Assembly (NCBI GenBank): GCA_964247055.1
Contig: OZ176055.1
Span: forward strand, 2,232,001 to 2,296,000
Length of the DNA: 64,000 nucleotides
Source of the DNA: Paragordius varius
Taxonomy: Eukaryota > Nematomorpha
Reading direction: 5' to 3'
The position numbers were made by a program, and so were the translations under genes. Position 1 is the stretch's first letter, and every line of letters begins with the position of its first letter. Below, one piece after another: positions 61,252 through 64,000 of the stretch. The notes below the pieces were generated by a model. That model was not told the DNA's origin and did not search any database. It saw nothing but the letters and a program-made list of their open reading frames with translations.

Positions 61252-62334
61252 TATTTCGAATAACTTTATTAAATTTTGTGTAAAAATACAAGATTTGTAG
61301 TTAAGATTAATATTTATAAAGATATAATATTAAAACACTTACTAAAGCTCTCAAATGGCGCTATAATATAAATAAAATTAATACCTTAACGAAAAATAAA
61401 TGGAGTATTTTTTATTTTACCAAATTTCAGAAATCCTGTAGCTGTAAAATCTTTTCCAGGAGTATGAAGAGTTATGTTAATTTCATAGGACCCCGATCTT
61501 GGAAATTGGACAGTAAATATATTCTGGAAAATAATCAAGAATATGTAGCATATTGTGTCTCATTATAAAATATAATAAATTAGCAAATTAAAAAAGAAAT
61601 GCAACTATATATATTTATGATTGATTTTGAAGTCGGAATCGCTGGTCATAAAATTTATGTTGTTTTTATCAATACACAACATATGTTTATAAAATTTAAA
61701 TTTTAACGTTTTACAGTTTCAATACAAAAGTCAAAATTTAAATAAATGAAATCTAGCATCCGTAGTAAATTTCATGGGACTGAAATTTCATATGGGTTGA
61801 AGGAAACTTTAAAAATTGAGGTAGACACAGTAGAACAACTGGCAGGGGGAAAGAGTCCAGTTAAAAACAATTTATTATTTTTGAGCAGCAAATTTAATAG
61901 GATAAATATTAATTTTTAAGTATCTCTAACGGTATGCATTACTAACACCAAAATTTACTCAAATCATAGCGTTTTACATAATATAAAATTAACATACTTT
62001 TTTAAGAGTTTGGCTGGCAATCATATTTTGACTCTCATCCTGGAAGATGTAAGATATTGCCGTAATCACAGGTAATGTAGTGTTAACTAAAAAATCACGT
62101 TCAAGACCCCGACCATACACTATGAGTCCTATTTCAACATTTTCTGCAAGCAGTGATATATATTTTCATGTGTATTTTTTTCAAAACAAATTTAGCTATA
62201 TATGAAAACTTTATAATAAAAATGAAAATTTCGCTTTTTTTTATATTATATACAGCGTGCTAATACTAACCGAGGCTTTTGGATAGATATCCATTCAGGA
62301 ACAATAGGCAAGAAAGAATAGTAATTGATGGCAT
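34792..62334 (-). CDS. Micro-exon gene for a secreted, N-glycosylated protein
   Basis: This is an exon chain on the minus strand. Ordinary exons: 62334-62271, 62143-61998, 61523-61421, 58902-58763, 51172-51058, 50989-50930, 49358-49275. Micro-exons: 45789-45769, 45704-45654, 45534-45487, 45376-45368, 44591-44562, 44522-44517, 42059-42030, 41405-41379, 40846-40832, 40430-40416, 38419-38408, 38375-38361, 37301-37284, 37020-37006, 36577-36554, 34805-34792. All have AG/GT borders, and the phases agree from exon to exon. The product begins with a signal peptide (MPSITILSCLLFLNGYLS), carries seven N-glycosylation sequons (NTT, NIT, NST, NQT, NVT, NNS, NAS) and no membrane segment that I can see, and ends in a short-exon region rich in Glu, Asp and Gly. 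I recognise no domain. About 1.06 kb of coding sequence spans 27.5 kb. The 3' end is not found. The architecture recalls flatworm MEGs; no homology is claimed. Confidence 0.72.
35546..36120. mobile_element. TA-flanked palindromic element, TACCATTTGCACTTCAAG type
   Basis: 575 bp with TA on both sides, beginning TACCATTTGCACTTCAAGG and ending ...AGAGTGAATGGTA. The ends hold 21-22-bp tandem units of the kind CTTGAACAATTCAAGTTGGTC. It is a more diverged sister of the copy at 55603-56196. No coding capacity. Confidence 0.82.
36554..36577 (-). CDS. Micro-exon of 24 nt (AIEEELA)
   Basis: Acceptor aatatgtcag and a strong donor GTAAGT. 24 nt in phase 1/1 codes AIEEELA after a split Gly, resembling the AIDD exon at 40416. 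An in-frame ATG lies just before the acceptor (MSGAIEEELA), so it could also serve as an alternative start. Confidence 0.62.
36635..36895. mobile_element. MITE (AGTATGCATTTTAATGG ends) split by a nested TTAA element
   Basis: The outer ends, agtatgcattttaatggttgc and the inverse gcaaccattaaattgcat, belong to the family at 11467. Between them lies a 118-bp deletion derivative of the TTAA family (36721-36838), flanked by TTAA on both sides and consisting of little more than its two ends. Confidence 0.8.
37006..37301 (-). CDS. Micro-exons of 18 and 15 nt
   Basis: 37301-37284 codes DVIQGI (acceptor gtgcatttttag, donor GTAAAT). 37020-37006 codes AEGEG (acceptor tatgttatag, donor GTAACC). Both are in phase 1/1. 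The second is followed upstream by a TA microsatellite. Confidence 0.6.
37025..37060. repeat. TA microsatellite
   Basis: A TA dinucleotide run next to the acceptor of the 37006-37020 micro-exon. Confidence 0.85.
37940..38159. mobile_element. Hairpin MITE, CAGTCATGTATCCTTTATTT ends
   Basis: About 220 bp. The left end GAGTCATGTATCCTTTATTT and the right inverse AAATAAAGGATACATGACTG are TA-flanked, and the inner parts are largely inverted too (agagcttt against agctcttg). It is a non-autonomous Tc1/mariner-type element. Confidence 0.8.
38361..38419 (-). CDS. Two adjacent micro-exons of 12 and 15 nt
   Basis: 38419-38408 (AGATCGGAGGAG, EIGG) has acceptor tctgtggctctag and donor GTATTA. 38375-38361 (CCATCAATATTCAAG, AINIQ) has acceptor aaatattttag and donor GTATAA. 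Both are in phase 1/1. The 32 nt between them would be a very small intron, so mutually exclusive use is likely. Confidence 0.55.
38440..38510. repeat. TA microsatellite, about 70 bp
   Basis: A long TA run that forms the left flank of the fold-back element starting at 38510. Confidence 0.9.
38510..39755. mobile_element. Fold-back element with 21-bp terminal arrays (type 1, copy A)
   Basis: It begins TACCATTTCCCAGTC and ends GACTGGGAAATGGT. The left end has about six 21-bp units of the kind TTTTCCCAGTCAATCGAAACG; the right end has about three, inverted. Inside are inverted subterminal arms (gcgtaatatatggagataat, ggttcgcattaatatttgcgg) and a non-palindromic core at about 39000-39325 bearing two GCGGGCCGC blocks, which looks like a captured hAT-type MITE. 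No transposase. Confidence 0.85.
39794..40397. mobile_element. TA-flanked element, TACCATAAATA...AATGGTA
   Basis: 604 bp with TA on both sides. The left end has imperfect units (tcaaatttaccc, tcaaattaccc); the middle has type-3 motifs (caaacgcaacttcaagcaaaaag and the inverse attgcgtttgg). It is a further diverged member of the TACCAT-ended group and lies 18 bp from a micro-exon. Confidence 0.6.
40416..40846 (-). CDS. Two micro-exons of 15 nt
   Basis: 40846-40832 codes DENIP (acceptor tctttaaatag, donor GTATGA). 40430-40416 codes AIDD with a leading Gly (acceptor attcccatttag, donor GTAAAT). Both are symmetric in phase 1. The second lies 18 bp from the end of a TA-flanked transposon. Confidence 0.6.
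41379..41445 (-). CDS. Micro-exon of 27 nt, with a 9-nt companion
   Basis: 41405-41379 codes EAAETTGEE (27 nt, phase 1/1) between tcaataatag and GTTTGT. It is clearly more GC-rich than its flanks. A 9-nt candidate, 41445-41437 (GCCTGGAAG, LE core), lies only 31 nt upstream with the same kind of donor. If both are real they can hardly be spliced together and would be mutually exclusive. Confidence 0.6.
42030..42059 (-). CDS. Micro-exon of 30 nt (NPFPYEPPY)
   Basis: The acceptor is ctaatttttttatggatttag and the donor GTATAAA. It is 30 nt in phase 1/1 and codes a Pro/Tyr-rich peptide NPFPYEPPY. This proline-rich coding is unlike the AT-rich surroundings, which supports a real exon. Confidence 0.62.
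42126..42146 (-). CDS. Possible 21-nt micro-exon
   Basis: Acceptor tttaagcacag, 21 nt in phase 1/1 (SAIKTI core), donor GTTTGA. The length and phase fit the gene, but the donor is weak. A 6-nt candidate at 42803-42808 (TTGATC, donor GTATGT) is equally uncertain. Confidence 0.3.
42367..42522. mobile_element. Probable small hAT-type MITE
   Basis: The left part gtggtgttaaagtcgtggccc faces the inverted right part gggccgcaaat, ending cactgtactcacc. Its size and GGCC-rich ends resemble the flanks of the hAT at 664-2588. A target duplication was not established. Confidence 0.5.
42583..42775. mobile_element. TA-flanked hairpin MITE
   Basis: Left CAGTATTAGTAAGTATGC and GCTAGAAAGTT, right AACTTTCTAGC and GCATACTG, with TA on both sides. 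It is related at the ends to the CAGTATGC MITEs. Confidence 0.72.
42837..44022. mobile_element. Palindromic element, CACTGTGGGCAAAAAA ends
   Basis: About 1.19 kb and nearly all palindromic. Outer cactgtgggcaaaaaa faces ttttttgcacacagtg. Inner blocks ttgttgacaacctag and the inverse, gagagaaaatcgaaatcggg and the inverse, and a central tggttgatattccaa region also pair. The small open frame at 43934 is part of the arm. An older copy lies at 29525-30542. Confidence 0.82.
44184..44441. mobile_element. hAT-type MITE, CAGAGGTGTCCAACA ends
   Basis: Left CAGAGGTGTCCAACACG with tacgcggccc just inside; right TGTTGGACACCCCT. About 258 bp. The terminal sequence resembles the hAT-like core inside the type-1 fold-back elements (aagggtgtccaact). 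Confidence 0.65.
44517..44591 (-). CDS. Micro-exons of 30 and 6 nt
   Basis: 44591-44562 codes IIFDKLRST between a strong acceptor (cccatctcttattag) and GTAAGT. 44522-44517 is only 6 nt (ATCGGA) between cttattatag and a perfect GTAAGT donor. Both are in phase 1/1. Only 39 nt separate them, so they may be alternatives to each other rather than spliced together. Confidence 0.6.
45037..45314. mobile_element. MITE, TTGAAATTTACGGACAAAACG ends
   Basis: Inverted ends aaattgaaatttacggacaaaac and gttttgtccgtatatttttaattg lie within TA-rich flanks. A related copy is at 8446-8672. Confidence 0.65.
45368..45789 (-). CDS. Micro-exons of 21, 51, 48 and 9 nt
   Basis: Four exons lie close together: 45789-45769 (TIFGGSG, donor GTAAGT), 45704-45654 (QAEDFYHMVQMAIKNK), 45534-45487 (EDNKKLDGSVPPTRTK) and 45376-45368 (three codons, DS core, donor GTAAAA). 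All are multiples of 3 and in phase 1/1. The first may instead be an alternative first exon, because an in-frame ATG lies 23 nt upstream of its acceptor (MDIYDVATIFGGSG). The 9-nt exon has a good acceptor (ttggtttaaag) but is too short to prove by eye. Confidence 0.68.
46615..47016 (+). CDS. hAT transposase N-terminal part with BED zinc finger
   Basis: 134 codons starting MSQKKLYRYKKDWEHEYFF. The zinc finger follows: CTCLIC, then HYRSLH, the C-x2-C...H-x4-H pattern of BED fingers that bind transposon ends. Downstream comes the family's conserved helix (ASFKVAEILIQNNKPFQDGE, then CDIL). The frame closes with a stop at 47014. The family pattern continues in another frame from 47016 (KSISLSRNTVMRRA), so a frame break separates this part from the catalytic part. 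It is related to GTF2IRD2/ZBED5-like proteins. Confidence 0.9.
   Translation: MSQKKLYRYKKDWEHEYFFIMINETCTCLICNSTVALPKKSNIERHYRSLHPHYSKNYPLQTQERNIKVKELKEQLSASQNSILKYNKDYKNATIASFKVAEILIQNNKPFQDGEIFKEAFISACDILFEIIL
47114..48388 (+). pseudogene. hAT transposase catalytic and C-terminal domain
   Basis: A 424-codon frame that begins within the conserved LQLDESTDY motif, so it lacks its own start. First catalytic Asp: DESTDY (residue 4). Second: ITTDGAPAMIG (Asp71). CIIH at 101-104, RW in HTDVRWLSR at 160-161, and the C-terminal catalytic and dimerisation block YLCESAFSIM with Glu375, then RSQLTNKHLESCLRIA. All key residues are present. Two frame changes lie between 47011 and 47113, the second in a run of eight T, so this copy probably makes no full-length enzyme unless those breaks are assembly or frameshift effects. 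Confidence 0.88.
48935..49098. mobile_element. CAGTATGC MITE, interrupted at its left end by the hAT
   Basis: It reads CAG|TATGCATAATAGTTGC at the left and GCAACCATTAAAATACTG-TA at the right. Its first bases are part of the hAT target duplication, and the displaced copy lies at 46229-46236. The MITE is therefore older than the hAT. Confidence 0.82.
49275..49358 (-). CDS. Micro-exon gene, exon 7 (84 nt, symmetric)
   Basis: Flanked by ttattttttcag and GTATAATC, 84 nt, phase 1/1. It starts MEISELKKQLRTKNYAI and ends PQPY. It is the last exon of ordinary size before the micro-exons begin 3.5 kb downstream, beyond the hAT transposon at 46237-48929. Confidence 0.68.
49490..50590. mobile_element. 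Palindromic element, about 1.1 kb
   Basis: Inverted blocks face each other around a centre near 50040: caatagctgaaatcatgata with aagcttttagctattg, aaaatcgcactttggcgtcaa with gacaccaaagggcgatttt, gcaccaaagcggaagctgc with its inverse, and ccatacaattcgatgcag with the inverse. A TA microsatellite sits in the right arm. A half copy is at 51545-52140. No coding. Confidence 0.78.
50930..51172 (-). CDS. Micro-exon gene, exons 5-6
   Basis: The 115-nt exon (51172-51058) begins after atgtatgcag in phase 0 with FLDAPFYFNVTNNSCLDSC and ends in phase 1 at GTAAAA. It adds three sequons and the only cysteine pair seen (CLDSC). The 60-nt exon (50989-50930) is symmetric in phase 1/1, DAEPKTIYIMEEYKFFYSRK, with a strong GTATGT donor. 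The intron between them is only 68 nt. Confidence 0.7.
51270..51501. mobile_element. hAT-type MITE with 8-bp target duplication
   Basis: Left CAGAAGTGTTCAATACGCAG, right inverse CAGGGGTTGCCAACGCAG. Flanking octamers GTCTATAT and GTCTAAAT match at 7 of 8 positions. GGCC-type blocks lie inside (gtgcggcc). 232 bp, non-coding. Confidence 0.75.
51545..52140. mobile_element. Half copy of the 49490-50590 palindromic element
   Basis: It contains aatagctaaaagctt, aatcgctctttggagtcaa, ggaagcggaagtagc and atgcaattcgatgaa in the order of one arm of that element, then a short diverged return. The open frame at 51568 is part of it. It ends next to the fold-back element starting at 52159. Confidence 0.65.
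53312..55370. mobile_element. Fold-back element C (type 1), nested in B
   Basis: TA-flanked. It begins TACCATTTCCCAGTC with about twelve 21-bp units and ends with about twelve inverted units and GGAAATGGTA. The hAT-like core is at about 53905-54185. Its right arm is interrupted by a TTAA-family element (54357-54925). The translated 7-residue repeats seen in the arrays are only the 21-bp period read in frame. Confidence 0.86.
54357..54925 (+). mobile_element. TTAA-family element nested in C
   Basis: It starts CACTTCGATTCAAATTGG after TTAA and ends GTATGTTGTACAAGT before AAAAC. The empty site is known from the sister arms, which read attatcttaac or attatctaaa there. About 570 bp, close in sequence to the complete copy at 24264-24854. 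Confidence 0.83.
55603..56196. mobile_element. TA-flanked palindromic element (type 2), good copy
   Basis: 594 bp, from TACCATTTGCACTTCAAG to CTTGAAGTGCAAATGGTA, TA on both sides. Each end has three 21-bp units of TTGAACAATTCAAGTTGGTCC. It abuts element B; the two share only TATA between them. Confidence 0.88.
56482..58211. repeat. 1.73-kb palindrome: fold-back element G plus inverted flanks
   Basis: Element G (56584-58110, TA-flanked, about 11-12 21-bp units at each end, hAT-like core about 57205-57500) is flanked on both sides by the same left end of a TTAA-family element in opposite directions: aatttgaatcaagtgttaa before it and ttaacacttgattcaaatt after it. The two flanks share the same private variant (aaatacccactaaattt, lacking cagac). 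The symmetry continues for about 100 bp outside G on each side, ending near 56482 and 58211. Confidence 0.85.
58113..58645 (+). mobile_element. TTAA-family element, worn copy
   Basis: It begins TTAACACTTGATTCAAATT and contains actttgacgccattt, atatatttcggtttatta and gaatcgaaggactaaaata; the final bases have changed (gtatccatggtaa). Its left end is duplicated in inverse orientation on the far side of element G. Confidence 0.75.
58763..62143 (-). CDS. Micro-exon gene, exons 2-4: glycosylated extracellular part
   Basis: Exons of 146, 103 and 140 nt (62143-61998, 61523-61421, 58902-58763) join in phases 1-0, 0-1 and 1-0 without a stop. Motifs in order: VEIGLIVYGRGLERDF, VNTTLPVITAISYIF, NIFTVQFPRSGSYEINITL, GFLKFGDITTTLTHQGWKI, HNSTTKYLAIVIDKK. 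Alternating hydrophobic strands and frequent Thr suggest a beta-sandwich. The 103-nt exon has particularly clean borders (ttttccag and GTAAAA). The last exon ends at ACG|GTATAAG; a stop lies directly in the intron, so a shorter form ending there is also possible. The 2.5-kb intron between exons 3 and 4 contains the Helentron-like element. Confidence 0.72.
59818..60965 (-). mobile_element. Helentron-like element with tandem body repeats
   Basis: Read on the minus strand it begins ATCTATATATTTATAAAAATGG (60962 downward). It ends with a short hairpin, CTCGGGCTGC...GCAGCACGAG, and then a TA-rich end near 59820. Such ends are known from Helentron-type Helitrons and their non-autonomous derivatives. 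The body is two direct units of about 490 bp (59888-60376 and 60377-60870) plus the start of a third, sharing accggttttccggtaccagatcac and acccagcagctatcat. It is markedly less AT-rich than the surroundings. No Rep/helicase frame is present. The class assignment is tentative; the tandem repeat is certain. Confidence 0.55.
61215..61247. repeat. TA microsatellite
   Basis: A TA run inside the intron between exons 3 and 4 of the micro-exon gene. Confidence 0.85.
62271..62334 (-). CDS. Micro-exon gene, exon 1: start codon and signal peptide
   Basis: The ATG at 62334 opens 21 codons, MPSITILSCLLFLNGYLSKSL, a typical hydrophobic secretion signal. The exon then ends in phase 1 at the donor G|GTTAGT. 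The next exon begins AA-AAT-GTT after ttgcag, restoring a Glu codon. The matching phases are the main support. This start was chosen because it is the only Met directly before a signal-like stretch. Confidence 0.75.
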
Positions 62335-62397
62335 TTTCCGATTAAAAATAGCGAGAAATAAAATTTCAAAAGTATTTTTTATTAAAACTTAGTGCTA

Positions 62398-63575
62398 TAT
62401 ATACATATAAATGAATATACGATTGATTGTTGAAGCAAAATGTTGACGTCTGTATTTTTTAGTAATGTGTAAAACAACATTGAAAAACAACATTTACAGG
62501 TAGTATATTTAGTTATAAACATATCGCCGTATAACAATATAACTCCATTTAGATTTCGATTTTTTACTGATTGATTAGTTATACCAGCTAAGCTATATTA
62601 TTAGGGGCTGATAAATTAAAGTTAGATATTTAATGTCTATAAAAATAGAAAACTGGTAATTTTTATTGCGTGTGTGAGTCAGAAACGTTCTGTTTATAAT
62701 TTATTAGTATTTGGCATTCACCAATTTTTTGGATATTAAATTTAGGTATGTAAATATTTATCTGGGAAAATTAATTATCTTATTTTTAAATACAATAAAA
62801 AATCAATAAGCAATAATAGTTCAAAACTCGTGTATTTTAATATGTTATTTTTCCTTTTATTAACGATTATATATATAATTTTACAGTAGCGTATGGAGTA
62901 AAAAATTGTTAGTGCAAAATAAAATAAAAAAACACTTTTTAAAAAAAAACAGGGGGATATTATGGATAGTTTATACAAAATTAGGGGACATTGATATATG
63001 TAAAAAGTGCGCATTTTTTTAAATTAAAAATAAGTGTAACATAATTTCCCAGATAAAAAAGTTAAATTTTTATTTCATGGTAGAATTATATAAATTACAC
63101 CGTATGGTGAATAATAATCTCGTATGTTAAAATAGAAATAGAGAATGCAATTGTTTAATTAAATACATTAGTGTTTTAAAACTATATGGAACTGTATACT
63201 ACAATTATACAAAATAATAAAAATAACTTGCTTTTCTCGATCTATTAAAAACTGAATATGCGTGGGGTGAAAAATAAACGTATTTTTAAAATTTGGGATT
63301 TTTTGTATTAAAAAAATTACAACAGTTTACTTGTTAACACTTGGATACAACATATAGCTTAGCTGGTACAAGACTAATCAATCAGTAAAAAATCTAAATC
63401 TAAATGGAGTTATATTGTTATACGGCGATATGTTTATAACTAAATATACTACCTGGACATGTTTTTCAATGTTGTTTTACACATTACTAAAAAATACAGA
63501 CGTTAGTTAGATTACAACATTTTGCGTAAACAATCAATCGTATATCCATTTATTTGTATATATAGTAATGTGACC
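62398..63575. mobile_element. Element with about 205-bp inverted ends upstream of the micro-exon gene
   Basis: 62398-62602 and 63356-63575 are near-identical inverted copies (for example tatacgattgattgttg and the inverse caatcaatcgtatatcc, and catatcgccgtataacaat and its inverse). The outer flanks are TA-rich. The interior holds an AT-rich stretch without coding, and at 63340 a remnant of a TTAA-family end (gttaacacttggatacaaca). The left copy starts 64 bp beyond the signal-peptide start codon, so it may overlap the promoter. Confidence 0.65.
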
Positions 63576-64000
63576 AGATCGGCTGTTTTTCGCAGTACAG
63601 TACTGAATTTTCAGAAAAAAAACTGCGACTGTACTGCGCCCACTTTTATACTGCTTTTTGAAATTAAAAAAAATCAATTTTTATAAATATATATTAATTA
63701 CCTTTTATTTATTCAAAAAAATTATTTTAGAATTTGATATAGTATCCACTGTAAAATAACCTCATAATTTGTAAAGAAAGTGTTCATTTTTCGGTAAAAA
63801 ACTAAGATTGGCCTATTTTTAATCGGTTAATATTTATTTTCTGCTCGAATTTACATAAAATTGGATTTTGGATCGGTGAGTCTGCTTATGATCAGCCTTT
63901 CGCGCAGTGGTGAAACTATAAATTACGGGCTCCACAGTAAGATTCAGGTAATGGCTCTTTCACCCAGGGCTTTCAAAAGAGGTGCCTCAATATTTAATTA
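63576..64000. repeat. Possible edge of a hAT-type repeat
   Basis: gtgaccagatcggctgttttt followed by cagtacagtactg and cgactgtactgcg resembles the GTGACCAGAnGTC-type ends of some animal hAT elements. The other end is outside the window. The last 150 bases are less AT-rich and hold no gene that I recognise. Confidence 0.3.

Overview
The window is strongly AT-rich animal DNA. It has AT microsatellites, spliceosomal introns, a metazoan salt-inducible kinase, hAT transposons and a very large load of small palindromic DNA transposons. I see no bacterial-type genes, rRNA, tRNA or CRISPR array. The species cannot be named from sequence alone. A gene built largely of tiny symmetric exons recalls the micro-exon genes known from parasitic flatworms, so a flatworm is my first guess, but this is inference and another AT-rich metazoan is possible. 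Layout, left to right: (1) 664-2588 is a decayed hAT transposon with a perfect 8-bp target duplication. It lies just past the 3' end of a minus-strand gene of unknown function (2619-5143, 5' end not found) that encodes a Gly/Pro/Arg-rich, probably disordered protein. (2) 9353-21536 (minus) is a complete SIK3-type kinase gene of 18 exons. The spliced reading frame closes exactly at 1532 residues, and the family's RYLxMRRHTVG motif spans an exon junction. (3) 21.8-34.3 kb is almost entirely repeats: TTAA-flanked elements, several fold-back elements and a 3.77-kb near-perfect palindrome. (4) 34.8-62.3 kb (minus) holds the most interesting feature. It starts with a signal-peptide exon, continues with six ordinary exons of an N-glycosylated secreted protein, and then with at least 16 micro-exons. 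The micro-exons are 6-51 nt long, almost all multiples of 3, and all enter in phase 1. They are scattered over about 11 kb of transposon-filled introns. (5) Sitting in those introns are a nearly intact hAT transposon (46237-48929, 8-bp target duplication), a family of fold-back elements whose ends are 21-bp tandem repeats (38.5, 52.2-55.6, 56.6-58.1 kb), their relatives, and a Helentron-like element with a tandemly duplicated body (59.8-61.0 kb). (6) 62.4-64.0 kb holds a pair of about 200-bp inverted repeats upstream of the signal-peptide exon and the edge of another repeat. The three host genes all lie on the minus strand and show no obvious functional link. The kinase is a cytosolic signalling enzyme. 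The micro-exon gene appears to encode a secreted protein with a variable, partly acidic tail. Much of the window outside exons consists of nested, palindromic transposons, and their insertion order can be read in several places.
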